Assembly: GCA_018263435.1 (NCBI GenBank)
Contig: JAANXD010000076.1
Span: 20,123 to 84,122 of the forward strand
DNA length: 64,000 nucleotides
Source of the DNA: Candidatus Scalindua arabica
GTDB lineage: Bacteria > Planctomycetota > Brocadiia > Brocadiales > Scalinduaceae
Direction of reading: 5' to 3'
Shown here in pieces: positions 27,756-36,595 of the stretch (position 1 is the first letter of the stretch; every line of letters begins with the position of its first letter). A program made the translations under genes and the position numbers. The notes beneath the pieces were generated by a model. That model saw only the letters and a list, made by a program, of their open reading frames with translations. It was not told the origin of the DNA and did no database searches.

Positions 27756-28013
27756 TTACTTCCACATCTTATCATCTACTTTTTCAAAATCATCTATTTT
27801 GCTCTGAAACTCCGAATAATCCTTTTTGCTCCAGGTTCCTGCCAAATGATCCAGGTCATCGTAAGCAATAGTCCTTATTTTTTTCTCAAGACCAAGCGCC
27901 TCTCTGAGAACTCTTAACACGGTTGCATTCACACTAGCACCTTCTTTTTTAGCCTTTTCCTTTAAGGCTTTTAAAACTTTATCATCAATACCCCTAACAG
28001 TCATTACGGACAT
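27756..28013 (-). CDS. VapB/FitA-like ribbon-helix-helix antitoxin
   Basis: An 85-aa antitoxin beginning MSVMTVRGIDDKVLKALKEK, with RHH residues ASVNATVLRVLREALGL and a toxin-binding tail LDHLAGTWSKKDYSEF. The ATG at 28013 is preferred over an upstream in-frame start because GGGGAGAT lies directly before it. It is followed upstream-wise by a PIN-domain toxin that has lost its N-terminus, so the antitoxin may be orphaned. Confidence 0.82.
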   Translation of the reverse strand: MSVMTVRGIDDKVLKALKEKAKKEGASVNATVLRVLREALGLEKKIRTIAYDDLDHLAGTWSKKDYSEFQSKIDDFEKVDDKMWK

Positions 28014-28036
28014 GATTATCTCCCCATTAGTCAAAT

Positions 28037-28279
28037 TTATGTCTTTAACAAAAGAACATTAATATTATTAAAATGTTCATCAAAAGTAAAAAGCGCTAGT
28101 CCATGCTTCATTGCAGAAGCCGCCACCCACATATCATTTGATGGAACCGGTTTTCCTTTTCTCCGTAAATCCCAATAAATCTCAGCATAAAAACCTGCTG
28201 TTTCCTCATCTATCTGGATTAGATGAACGCGTGGCGAATCCAGAAAAAGGTTCAACTCTTCTATGTTTTGCTTCTCTCT
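28037..28279 (-). pseudogene. VapC PIN-domain toxin lacking its N-terminus
   Basis: The frame reads REKQNIEELNLFLDSPRVHL then PSNDMWVAASAMKHGLALFT and DEHFNNINV, the middle and end of a VapC-type PIN ribonuclease with two of the acidic active-site residues. An in-frame TAG at about 28280 and the end of lipA just beyond it leave no room for the first about 45 residues, including the invariant N-terminal aspartate. In addition the toxin gene precedes the antitoxin gene here, the reverse of the usual order. Most likely inactive. Confidence 0.75.
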
Positions 28280-28315
28280 ACAATTTATTTATCGAACAAT
28301 TGTCTTTAAATTTAA

Positions 28316-29170
28316 TCATACCAAATCAAACTGTTCTGTTGCATGGTATGAGCTTCGAACCAGTGGGCCTGATTCCACATGCCTGAAGCCCATCTTCTCT
28401 CCCTCATATTTCAGGTGTCTGAATTTATCGGGATGGTAGAAACGTTTTATTGGGTGGAACCCTTTGCCGGGGCAAAGGTATTGTCCGATAGTGAGTATGT
28501 CGCATCCAACGTCTCTCAGATCACTCATCACTTCTACTATCTCATCATGTTCTTCGCCCATACCGAGAATGAGGCCGGACTTGGTAGTCAGTTCAGGATC
28601 GATCTCTTTTGCTTCCTCTAATAAACTAAGCGAACATTCGTAGTCAGCACCCGGTCTTACGTTCGGATATAGTCTCGGTACCGTCTCAATATTGTGGTTG
28701 AGTATATGCGGCCTTTCATTCAGGACAATTTCAACGGCTCTCACTGAACCTTTGAAATCGGGCATTAATACTTCTATTGTGCATGCAGGATCTTGGGTGC
28801 GGATGGCTTTTATTGTCTTTGCGTAGTGGCCTGCACCACCGTCAGGGAGGTCGTCCCTGGTGACAGACGTAATAACGACATGCCGCAGGCCTATCTGTTT
28901 GACTACCCGCGCAATCTTTTCGGGTTCTCCCTCCTCAAGTGCTGATGGAACTCCTTTAGTAACTGCACAATAATTACATCTCCGTGTGCAGATATCTCCG
29001 AGTATTAGAAATGTCGCAGTGCCCTGCCCGAAGCACTCTCCAATATTCGGACAGACGGCCTCTTCACATACCGTGTGAAGGTTGGCAGTCCTTAACAGGC
29101 TTTTCATCCTATGGTATTCTTCGCCTCCCGGCAGTTTAACCCTGAGCCAGTCGGGATGTTTTGTCTGCAT
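28316..29170 (-). CDS. lipA: Lipoyl synthase
   Basis: Radical SAM enzyme inserting two sulfurs into octanoyl groups of lipoyl-dependent proteins. The auxiliary cluster motif is CEEAVCPNIGEC (Cx4Cx5C) and the SAM cluster CTRRCNYC (Cx3Cx2C). Also HVVITSVTRDDLPDGGA and the C-terminal RSSYHA that supplies the serine ligand. ATG at 29170 (MQTKHPDWLRVKLPGG, 284 aa) is preferred: AAGAGG lies 8 nt upstream. A TTG at 29218 would add 16 residues without an RBS. lipB is not in the window. Confidence 0.95.
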   Translation of the reverse strand: MQTKHPDWLRVKLPGGEEYHRMKSLLRTANLHTVCEEAVCPNIGECFGQGTATFLILGDICTRRCNYCAVTKGVPSALEEGEPEKIARVVKQIGLRHVVITSVTRDDLPDGGAGHYAKTIKAIRTQDPACTIEVLMPDFKGSVRAVEIVLNERPHILNHNIETVPRLYPNVRPGADYECSLSLLEEAKEIDPELTTKSGLILGMGEEHDEIVEVMSDLRDVGCDILTIGQYLCPGKGFHPIKRFYHPDKFRHLKYEGEKMGFRHVESGPLVRSSYHATEQFDLV

Positions 29171-29309
29171 CTTTTGTACCTCTTCAATATTTATACTATG
29201 AAGAATATGGGAACACAATACTTAAATATTGAATTATAGTATGTGATTTGGTACTCTTATTCCATGGTATGTACTGACATACAGGAATATTTTTAGGTAC
29301 AGTTTGGTC

Positions 29310-29768
29310 ATGGGAAAGATTGTTGCAATCTGCATAAGCGAAAAAAAGGGTGTTCAAAAAAAAGATGTAAAGCAGTGCAGATTGATTGAAAATTATGGCT
29401 TAGAGGGTGATGCTCATGCCGGTTCCTGGCATCGCCAGATTAGTCTGCTTTCAATAGAAGGCAGGTTGGTTATGGAGAATAAAGGAGTAAAACTCGATGC
29501 CGGTGACTTTGGAGAGAACGTACTGACCAAAGGCGTCGATTTTGCTAACGTCATGGTGGGGAATGAGTTGCGACTTGGAAAAGATGCCCTGGTAAGGGTT
29601 ACTCAGATAGGCAAGGAGTGTCACGACAGGTGCAATATTTATTACCAGGTGGGTGATTGTATCATGCCCAGGGAAGGTATCTTTGCCGAAGTTTTAAAGG
29701 GCGGCGATATAAAAGTTGATGACGATATTGAGTTTATAAATGATAAAGGCAGCGGTTCTAACAATTAG
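29310..29768 (+). CDS. MOSC-domain protein
   Basis: A 152-aa protein with a single MOSC domain: GLEGDAHAGSWHRQISLLS, LDAGDFGENV, and GKECHDRC with the conserved cysteine. MOSC domains bind molybdopterin-type sulfur carriers or take part in metal-sulfur delivery. The following gene (mogA) overlaps by 29 nt, a common pairing in anaerobes. ATG at 29310 is chosen over the TTG two codons upstream. Confidence 0.87.
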   Translation: MGKIVAICISEKKGVQKKDVKQCRLIENYGLEGDAHAGSWHRQISLLSIEGRLVMENKGVKLDAGDFGENVLTKGVDFANVMVGNELRLGKDALVRVTQIGKECHDRCNIYYQVGDCIMPREGIFAEVLKGGDIKVDDDIEFINDKGSGSNN

Positions 29769-30240
29769 CGACAAAGGCTCAAGGGGCGAAAGAGAAGACA
29801 AGAGCGGCGAGGTGATCAAGGAGAAGTTGGGTCACATTAAAGCCGAGGTTGTTGCATATGAGATAGTGCCTGATGAGCGGGAGATTATCTCCCAGACCAT
29901 CAGGAGTTTTGCAGACAGGGCGAATTTGATTTTGACCACAGGGGGCACGGGAGTAAGCCCCAGGGATGTTACGCCTGAAGCAACCAGGGACGTGATAGAG
30001 AGGGAGTTGCCCGGTTTTGCGGAAGCCATGAGAGCGGAAAGTTTCAAGGTTACCACAAGATCTATTGGATCACGAGCTGTGTCAGGGATGTATAAAGATA
30101 CGCTGATTATTAACCTTCCCGGAAGCCCTAAAGGAGTTTCAGAATGTTTAGGCGTTGTGCTGGAAGCAATTCCGCATGTTCTGGAGGTAGCAGGGGGAAA
30201 TGTTTCTGACTGCGGCAAGGATGTAAAGCCTCATAGTTGA
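29740..30240 (+). CDS. mogA: MogA/MoaB-type molybdenum cofactor protein
   Basis: A 166-aa MogA/MoaB-family protein that adenylylates molybdopterin before metal insertion. Signature LTTGGTGVSPRDVTPEAT and the loop NLPGSPKGVSECL, with the N-terminal VLTISDKGSRGEREDKSG. It overlaps the MOSC gene, so both are likely made from one message. MogA and MoaB are not separable by eye. Confidence 0.9.
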   Translation: MIKAAVLTISDKGSRGEREDKSGEVIKEKLGHIKAEVVAYEIVPDEREIISQTIRSFADRANLILTTGGTGVSPRDVTPEATRDVIERELPGFAEAMRAESFKVTTRSIGSRAVSGMYKDTLIINLPGSPKGVSECLGVVLEAIPHVLEVAGGNVSDCGKDVKPHS

Positions 30241-30321
30241 ATTGAACAGGACGCAGATTTTCGCAGATACACTCAGATAAAAACTTTTGAAAAGAAACCA
30301 AATGTGTCAAATAATTTAAGC

Positions 30322-30355
30322 ATTGAGGAATTCCTTAATCCCTCAATTCCTCAAT
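30322..30355. repeat. perfect 11-bp inverted repeat in the mogA-glyQ spacer
   Basis: ATTGAGGAATT (30322-30332) pairs with AATTCCTCAAT (30345-30355). The spacer also contains a CGCAGATTTTCGCAGAT unit and CCGACTCGTTCGGGTCAGG (about 30365-30383), both repeat-like. A related AATTCCTTAATGCTTCAATCC sequence occurs at 44813. It may act as a weak terminator or simply be repeat debris. Confidence 0.5.
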
Positions 30356-30400
30356 ATTATAATTCCGACTCGTTCGGGTCAGGATATTTGTGTCGAAAAA

Positions 30401-31255
30401 ATGACATTTCAGGAAATAATACTTAATCTCCAAAAATATTGGGCAGACGAGGGATGCGTAATAATGCAGCCGTATGATATTGAAATTGGCGCCGGCACCT
30501 TTAACCCATCAACTTTTCTAAAAGTCCTCGGAGGAAAGTCATGGAAATGTGCTTATGTTGAACCTTCGCGGAGGCCAACAGATGGGCGTTATGGCGAAAA
30601 TCCTAACAGATTACAACATTATTATCAGTTTCAGGTAATCATAAAACCATCTCCGGAAAACTCTAAGTCTTTATATCTCAATAGCTTGCGTTCACTTGGA
30701 GTTGATCTGGTTAAACATGATGTGCGTTTTGTGGAAGACGATTGGGAGTCCCCAACTCTAGGTGCTACCGGTTTGGGATGGGAAGTGTGGCTTGACGGTA
30801 TGGAGATAACCCAGTTTACGTATTTCCAACAGATTGGTGGGATTGAGCTGGATGTTATTTCACTTGAGCTGACCTACGGCCTCGAAAGAATCGCTATGTT
30901 TATCCAGGAGAAGGAGTCCGTATTCGATTTGGAGTGGGTAGATGGGTGTACTTATGGAGATGTGCACAAGTTAGATGAAGTGCAATTTTCGAGATATAAT
31001 TTTGAGGTTGCAGATATTCCCATGCTTCTCGATCAATTCGATATGTATGAAAAAGAGTGCAAGAAGCTATTAGAAGACGGGATCGTTATTCCCGCATACG
31101 ATTATGTATTAAAATGTTCGCATACATTTAATCTGTTGGATGCCAGAAAGTCAATAGGTGTTGCACAGCGTACGAGGTATATAGGGAGGGTAAGGAGCCT
31201 GGCAAAGGGTTGCGCTGAAGGCTATCTAAGGCTGATAGAAGATACGAACAATTAA
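30401..31255 (+). CDS. glyQ: Glycyl-tRNA synthetase alpha subunit
   Basis: Class II aminoacyl-tRNA synthetase alpha chain, 284 aa from ATG 30401 ([19 protein letters not shown]). Motifs: [54 protein letters not shown] and [16 protein letters not shown]. Family members start at this MTFQ; an upstream open extension to 30323 is repeat-derived. The beta subunit gene glyS, normally next to it, is absent: parB lies convergent just downstream. glyS must be elsewhere since the alpha chain alone is inactive. Confidence 0.94.
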   Translation: MTFQEIILNLQKYWADEGCVIMQPYDIEIGAGTFNPSTFLKVLGGKSWKCAYVEPSRRPTDGRYGENPNRLQHYYQFQVIIKPSPENSKSLYLNSLRSLGVDLVKHDVRFVEDDWESPTLGATGLGWEVWLDGMEITQFTYFQQIGGIELDVISLELTYGLERIAMFIQEKESVFDLEWVDGCTYGDVHKLDEVQFSRYNFEVADIPMLLDQFDMYEKECKKLLEDGIVIPAYDYVLKCSHTFNLLDARKSIGVAQRTRYIGRVRSLAKGCAEGYLRLIEDTNN

Positions 31256-31329
31256 AAATGCCTCAATTTTTGCTTATTTCTTAAATACAGGGTATTTCAG
31301 GGTGAAGTTAAGATCGGTTTTTTTGCAGG

Positions 31330-32220
31330 TTATTTGAAGTGTGGACCGGTCAGGGAATTTAGTTTCGCAACAATACCTTCGAATTGAGCATTATTGGAAA
31401 ACTCGATTGTAATTTTCCCCTTTCCATTTCTCTCCATAATAGAGACCTTTGTTCCAACAGCCCTTCTTAGTCCGTCTTCCAGGTCCAGAATTTGTGGCGA
31501 TTTGATTAATTTAGGGGTCAGTTTAATGCCCATAGGTGATTTTGCAGGATCGGCAATGGTTTTACTGCCAGAAACGATTTGTTCTACTTCGCGAACAGAG
31601 AGATCTTCGTTTACTATCCTCTCGCTAAGGTTTACCTGTTTTTTTGAGTCTTTTAGGGATAAAAGGGAGCGTGCATGGCCCATTGAGATTGTTCCACGTG
31701 AAACAAAATTCTGGACTTCTTCCGGCAGATCCAGTAAACGGAGTGTATTTGCTATGGTAGACCTGTCCTGACCAACATTTTTTGCGATTTGTTCTTGTGT
31801 TAAACCGAAATTGTCCTTTAATTCTGAAAAAGCAGTGGCCTTTTCGATTGGGTTCAGGTCTTCTCTCTGTATATTTTCTACCAATGCAAGCTCTATAGTC
31901 TTTAGGCTGTCGGCACTTTTTACGATTGCAGGTAATTCCCTTATTCCTAACTGTTTTGACGCTCTCCAGCGTCTTTCTCCTGCTATTATTTTATACCCTT
32001 TGCTTGTAGGGCGAACTATTATTGGCTGTAAAACCCCATGTTCTCGTATAGAATTTACCAACGATTCCATTTGGGGCGCTGAAAATTTCTTGCGTGGCTG
32101 CGCTTCATTTGGTTGGATATCTGTTATGTTGATTCGCAAGATCTTTTCACTGGATTCGACGCCAATCGCCTCTCCCAGCAGAGATTCTAAGCCTCGTCCA
32201 AGTTTCTCTTTGTTTGCCAT
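31330..32220 (-). CDS. parB: ParB chromosome-partitioning protein
   Basis: ParB/Spo0J of 296 aa: ITDIQPNEAQPRKKF, the CTP-binding motif IAGERRWRA, LVENIQREDLNPIEKA, and the helix-turn-helix GLTQEQIAKNVGQDRSTIAN that binds parS. The C-terminal dimerisation domain (KGKITIEFSNNAQFEGI) is intact. A parS-like site lies within the gene. parA is not adjacent on either side in the window. The location suggests the replication origin is not far away (inference). Confidence 0.93.
   Translation of the reverse strand: MANKEKLGRGLESLLGEAIGVESSEKILRINITDIQPNEAQPRKKFSAPQMESLVNSIREHGVLQPIIVRPTSKGYKIIAGERRWRASKQLGIRELPAIVKSADSLKTIELALVENIQREDLNPIEKATAFSELKDNFGLTQEQIAKNVGQDRSTIANTLRLLDLPEEVQNFVSRGTISMGHARSLLSLKDSKKQVNLSERIVNEDLSVREVEQIVSGSKTIADPAKSPMGIKLTPKLIKSPQILDLEDGLRRAVGTKVSIMERNGKGKITIEFSNNAQFEGIVAKLNSLTGPHFK
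31690..31705. promoter_or_regulatory. parS site inside parB
   Basis: TGTTCCACGTGAAACA matches the universal bacterial parS palindrome TGTTTCACGTGAAACA at 15 of 16 positions; only position 5 (C for T) differs, and the published consensus allows variation there. It lies in the parB coding strand region for ISMGH / VSRGT, as in Bacillus where a parS is within spo0J. Confidence 0.85.
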
Positions 32221-32237
32221 TTGATTATTTAGAAATT

Positions 32238-32397
32238 CTCAGCAGTGTCCGGTTAGGTTTTTGCAGGTACGGTTTTTATACCAGATTTGTCGAAAAATAC
32301 GTGGGGCGAGGCTTTAGCCTTGCGTGTATTGCACGAAAGCAAACCTAAAGGATTGCCCTACGTGTTACACGCAAAAACCTAACCGGACACTACTGAG
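32238..32397. mobile_element. 160-bp MITE-like element with 27-bp terminal inverted repeats
   Basis: CTCAGCAGTGTCCGGTTAGG (32238 on) continuing TTTTTGC to 32264 is the inverse of 32371-32397 with one mismatch in 27. The interior is non-coding, contains an inner palindrome GAGGCTTTAGCCTTGCG, and AGTGTCCGGTTAGG ends resemble transposase-family termini. No transposase gene within. It fills most of the spacer between parB and the ABC permease. Confidence 0.75.
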
Positions 32398-32503
32398 TTT
32401 TAATAATTTTTTTTAAAAATTAATTAGGTATTACGTAGCAGATTATGTTTTAATATTCAAGAGAAATATCCAGGAAACGATGAAAAAAGTCTAATATTTT
32501 ATT

Positions 32504-33328
32504 ATGAAGATTCTTGTCCCGTTGGTTATTAACAGTTTTAAGGAAATTATCAGGCAACCGTTCTATTATGTTATTCTATTATCAGGTTGTTTGATAATGC
32601 TGATGTCATTAACCTTTACATTCTTCGCATTTGGAGAAGAGGGGAAGATGATACGTGATATGGGGATCTCTACTATAACTATTAGCGGACTCCTGACAGG
32701 GTGCCTCTCTTCCTCTGTCTTGATCGCAAATGAATTTGAGAGACAGACCGTACTGGCCGTGCTTTGTAAGCCAATAGCAAGGATACATTATATTCTAGGA
32801 AAATATTTGGGAATTATCCTGGCGGCTACCGTATTAGTACTTTTTCAGGGCCTAGTTCTGGAAATAGCACTGATAATCAATAAATATAATAAGATTTCTG
32901 GTGGTTTATCCGATGGTTCTGGCCTGATAGATTATGTTTGTTTACTGGGAATTTATTTTTCCTTGTTACAGGTCTTAATCCTTACTGCGATATCCCTGGT
33001 TTTGTCACTTTATCTTAATACGGCAGCAAATTTAACCATGTGTTTGCTCGTTTTTATTCTTTGTCATACTTTCAGTTCCATCTTACCATTTTACAGCTAT
33101 GGACAGGGTGTTGTAAGTGTTGTTGCACCAGTGTGTTACATATTGTTTCCAAACTTTCAAAATCTAAATTTGATGTCTATAAGCGGAACAGTTACCGACC
33201 CGATATTATTCTGGCAGAAGGGCACAATACTACAATACACAGTATATAATACTTTACACACTGCTATATATTGTATGGCTATTATGTGGCTGGTGGTTAC
33301 TCTCTTTAAAAGAAGGGAAATTGCCTGA
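32504..33328 (+). CDS. ABC-2 type transporter permease
   Basis: A 274-aa membrane protein with about six helices: residues about 20-43, 55-76, 105-128, 145-170, 175-198 and 245-266. NEFERQTVLAVLCKPIARIHYILGKYLG between helices 2 and 3 is the typical ABC-2/NosY-type cytoplasmic signature. No ATPase gene is adjacent, so the partner subunit must be encoded elsewhere. The substrate is unknown. Confidence 0.8.
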   Translation: MKILVPLVINSFKEIIRQPFYYVILLSGCLIMLMSLTFTFFAFGEEGKMIRDMGISTITISGLLTGCLSSSVLIANEFERQTVLAVLCKPIARIHYILGKYLGIILAATVLVLFQGLVLEIALIINKYNKISGGLSDGSGLIDYVCLLGIYFSLLQVLILTAISLVLSLYLNTAANLTMCLLVFILCHTFSSILPFYSYGQGVVSVVAPVCYILFPNFQNLNLMSISGTVTDPILFWQKGTILQYTVYNTLHTAIYCMAIMWLVVTLFKRREIA

Positions 33329-33555
33329 TAAGTTATTTTTCCGGGAATATTTGTTCGTTAGTGTCTTAATTTGAAATATCATTGGAACATGATTTGCGTT
33401 TGTAAATAATATGCTGCATATAACAGTTTTGTTAGTAAATGCACCATAATGTAACAAAATGGCATATTTTTGTTGACAAGCAGGGGGCTTTTATGCACTA
33501 TATTACAACTTTCTACATTATTTTGTAGATGTTTTCTTTCCATCGCCAATAATAT

Positions 33556-33819
33556 ATGGCAACGTCTCTTCCTGGTGAACAGCAACTTAATGCATTTAAT
33601 AGGTTTTGCGAGCTTTTAATTGAAGGGGCAGAAAAGCACGGTATTGTTGCAGTTTTTGTTTTTCTAGTTTTTAGTTTCCTTGTCATTCTTGTAGCATATT
33701 TATTAAGAAATACTCTTAAAACAAAAGATAAAGAAATAGAAAGATTAGTTAAAGAAAGAAATAGGCTTCAAGATACGATTTTAAAAAAACGTATAAGTAC
33801 AAAGCAATCCAAAAAGTAA
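33556..33819 (+). CDS. small membrane protein with coiled coil, unknown
   Basis: An 87-aa protein: a short N-terminal soluble part, one membrane helix (about 29-50, IVAVFVFLVFSFLVILVAYLL), then a basic coiled-coil tail DKEIERLVKERNRLQDTI ending in a Lys-rich stretch. No family recognised. It lies one base before the next gene, so the two form one transcript and probably one function. Confidence 0.65.
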   Translation: MATSLPGEQQLNAFNRFCELLIEGAEKHGIVAVFVFLVFSFLVILVAYLLRNTLKTKDKEIERLVKERNRLQDTILKKRISTKQSKK

Positions 33820-33820
33820 A

Positions 33821-34399
33821 ATGGTATCCGAATTACTAATTATAATCTTTATAGCATCTCCGCTTTTTGCACTTCTGATATATCTTTTGAAGGTTAACAA
33901 TAAAGTTAAGCTTGACAGCAACCGCTATATGTTCTTTAAGGTGCGTGATGACTTGATTATGCTTGTAGCGGAAGGGTATCTAAAGGAAAATGAATTCCTT
34001 TTTCAAACATATTATGGAATGACTAATCGTATCATAAATAATACCCATCATTTTACATTTAAAAGTATAGTTCAAAGTTTAACTAAAATTGATGAAATAA
34101 TGGAAAAAGATAGCGATTTTGATAGAATGGAAAAAGAATTAAAGGAAAAAGACCAAGAAGTCAAAAAAGTAATATTAGGGTTTTATGAAACTTTTTTAAT
34201 AGTACTTTATAGAAATAGTTTTATTATTAGATTTACGGCAAAATGTATTTTCCCATTTGTTGCTACTATTGTGTTGTTAAACCGTATTGCTAATGTTATA
34301 AGCAATAATTTTCATAACCGCTACATTGAAGGTACTAAGATTGCTTGGAGGTCTAGAAATAATATGAATCACATAATGACCTTAAGTCCTTCCTCTTAA
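33821..34399 (+). CDS. membrane protein of unknown function
   Basis: A 192-aa protein with an N-terminal membrane helix (4-23), a long helical soluble middle part (DSNRYMFFKVRDDLIMLVAE ... charged KELKEKDQEVKK) and a second hydrophobic segment at about 145-163. The ATG is one base after the preceding small membrane gene. I know no family for it. Base use is AT-rich like the surroundings. The pair is flanked by spacers and has no other partner. Confidence 0.65.
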   Translation: MVSELLIIIFIASPLFALLIYLLKVNNKVKLDSNRYMFFKVRDDLIMLVAEGYLKENEFLFQTYYGMTNRIINNTHHFTFKSIVQSLTKIDEIMEKDSDFDRMEKELKEKDQEVKKVILGFYETFLIVLYRNSFIIRFTAKCIFPFVATIVLLNRIANVISNNFHNRYIEGTKIAWRSRNNMNHIMTLSPSS

Positions 34400-34600
34400 T
34401 AAAGTTCTTGTGCTTCCTTTATACTATAATATTTTCCTCCTCAACACCTATTAATTCCGCTTCAATCAATTTTTTCACTTCAAATTAGGGCAATGCCATT
34501 TGTTCGCATTAATTGACATTTATTTAGTATTTGTTTAAATATAGGATTGGTTTTTTATTTTCATTAAACAATTAAGTCCAGTACAGGAAGGTGAATCATA

Positions 34601-36511
34601 ATGACAGTAGAAAAAATGGAATTCAAGACGGAAATCAAGCAGGTTCTCGATTTAATGGTACACTCTCTTTATTCCCATAAAGAGATTTTCCTAAGAGAGG
34701 TTATTTCCAATGCCTCTGATGCTATTGACAAGGCGCATTACGAATCTTTAACAAACAAAGAAATTCTTGAAGAGGAAAAAGATTGGAAGATTAAGATTAC
34801 AGCAGACAAGGACGCCGGTGTATTGACAATCAGTGATAACGGAATCGGATTGACTAAAGATGAAGCAATTAAAGAACTCGGAACGATTGCTCATTCCGGT
34901 ACAAAGGAATTTATTGCGGCTTTGCAGAGCAAGGAGGTAAAAGACAATCCCGAACTGATTGGTCAATTTGGAGTCGGATTTTATTCAACATTTATGGTTG
35001 CAGACAAGGTTACTGTGCTTTCAAGAAAGGCAGGGGCGGGCGATAAAAAAGGCGTTAAGTGGGAGTCCGACACAGACGGTTCCTTCACCGTTGAAGATGT
35101 GGAAAAAGAGAAAAAAGGTACTGACATAATCCTGCATCTCAAGGAAGATGAAAAGAAATATCTCGATGAGTGGGAGATAAAGGGTACCGTCAAAAAGTAT
35201 TCTGATTTTATCGAGCATCCTGTCGTAATGGATATTGAACGGGAGCAGGAAAGTAAACTAGATAAAACTCAGAAGGTCAAGGTCAAGGAAGAAGAGACCC
35301 TGAATTCAAGAAAGGCTATCTGGCTTAAGAATAAATCGGACATAACCGAAACTGAGTATAATGAATTTTACAAACACGTTTCTCATGATTACACAGAGCC
35401 GGCAAAGGTGGTTCACTACAGGGCAGAGGGAGCTTCGGAGTTTACATCCCTTCTTTACATTCCCTCAATGAGGCCTGCCGATATTTACTATAAAGAGTAC
35501 AAGATCGGACCGACTCTTTATGTTAAAAGGGTAAAAATAATTGATCATTGCGAAGCGCTAATACCGCCCTACCTGCGGTTTGTAAAGGGAGTGGTGGACT
35601 CTTCAGATTTACCATTAAATGTTTCGAGAGAGATACTTCAGAACAACAAGCAGGTTGAAGTTATAAAGAACAGTATCACAAAAAAAGTGCTTGGTACTTT
35701 AAGTGATATGATGAAGAAAGAGTTTGATAAGTACGTTAGTTTTTATAATGAATTTGGCAGGGTCTTGAAAGAAGGTGTCCATATGGATTTTGATAGAAGG
35801 GAAACTATTGGAGAACTTCTTATTTTTCCTTCCACAAAAACAGAAAAAGATAAATACCGAACCATTCCGGAATACGTTGACAATATGAAGGAAGGGCAGG
35901 AAGATATATATTATATCACGGGTACATCACTGGATGAAGCATTGAAATCACCATACCTTGAAGCATTTAAAGAAAAGGATTATGAAGTCCTGATTATGCT
36001 GGAAGATATTGATGATGTTGTCATGAGCAGTTTTGAGTACAAGGGGAAGAAGTTTAAATCTGCCATTAAGGGTGATGTCACTCTGGACAAATCTGAGAAG
36101 GATGAAAAGGAGAAGGCAGGGAAAAAATACAGAAAACTCCTGGATCTCATAAATGACCGTCTTGATGACGTAAAAGAAGTCAGACTTTCGGGGAGACTGA
36201 AAGACTCTGTATGCTGTCTTGTTGGTGATGAGGGAGAGATGGACCCACAGATGGAAAAGCTCTTGAAGTCAATGGGTCAGGACGTACCTGAAAGGAAAAG
36301 AATTCTCGAAATCAATCCATCGCATCCGATCTTTGAAGCCATGAACAGGATATTTGAAGAAGACAGAAAGAGCAAGGTACTGGAAGATTATACAGATCTC
36401 CTTTATGACCAGGCACTTTTACTGGAGGGTTCCAAGCCAAAAGATTCTGCCGCCTTTGCAAAGGCGATTTCAAGACTGATGGTAGAAAACGTTCAGCATG
36501 TAAAGGTCTGA
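34601..36511 (+). CDS. htpG: HtpG, Hsp90 chaperone
   Basis: ATP-dependent chaperone, 636 aa, full length. The GHKL ATP-binding N-domain has EVISNASDAIDKAHY, DNGIGLTKDEAI, GTIAHSGTKEF and IGQFGVGFYS. The middle domain carries RFVKGVVDSSDLPLNVSRE with the catalytic-loop arginine, and the C-terminal dimerisation domain ends at VQHVKV. GGAAGGTG ribosome binding site. Monocistronic with its own 200-bp upstream region; no CIRCE element seen. Confidence 0.96.
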   Translation: MTVEKMEFKTEIKQVLDLMVHSLYSHKEIFLREVISNASDAIDKAHYESLTNKEILEEEKDWKIKITADKDAGVLTISDNGIGLTKDEAIKELGTIAHSGTKEFIAALQSKEVKDNPELIGQFGVGFYSTFMVADKVTVLSRKAGAGDKKGVKWESDTDGSFTVEDVEKEKKGTDIILHLKEDEKKYLDEWEIKGTVKKYSDFIEHPVVMDIEREQESKLDKTQKVKVKEEETLNSRKAIWLKNKSDITETEYNEFYKHVSHDYTEPAKVVHYRAEGASEFTSLLYIPSMRPADIYYKEYKIGPTLYVKRVKIIDHCEALIPPYLRFVKGVVDSSDLPLNVSREILQNNKQVEVIKNSITKKVLGTLSDMMKKEFDKYVSFYNEFGRVLKEGVHMDFDRRETIGELLIFPSTKTEKDKYRTIPEYVDNMKEGQEDIYYITGTSLDEALKSPYLEAFKEKDYEVLIMLEDIDDVVMSSFEYKGKKFKSAIKGDVTLDKSEKDEKEKAGKKYRKLLDLINDRLDDVKEVRLSGRLKDSVCCLVGDEGEMDPQMEKLLKSMGQDVPERKRILEINPSHPIFEAMNRIFEEDRKSKVLEDYTDLLYDQALLLEGSKPKDSAAFAKAISRLMVENVQHVKV

Positions 36512-36595
36512 ACATTCAGGGGTTATGTAAAATTTGGGTAAGATTGAGCATGTAGTGGATGGCGTTTGTAGATTTTTTTGTTCCGGATGCGGCAA

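Noticed and set aside
27553-27765. 70-codon minus-strand frame upstream of the MazF antitoxin
   Set aside because: No recognisable protein, overlaps the end of the VapB-like gene, and occupies the expected promoter region.
33473-33504. TTGACA ... TATATT promoter candidate before the unknown membrane pair
   Set aside because: The 20-nt spacing is too long for a normal sigma-70 promoter and I see no second support.
34420-34490. short minus-strand frame ending EAELIGVEEENIIV
   Set aside because: Only about 21 codons, no start; could be a gene remnant but cannot be supported.
34480-34600. CIRCE or sigma-32 type heat-shock site before htpG
   Set aside because: No TTAGCACTC-N9-GAGTGCTAA or convincing sigma-32 boxes found.
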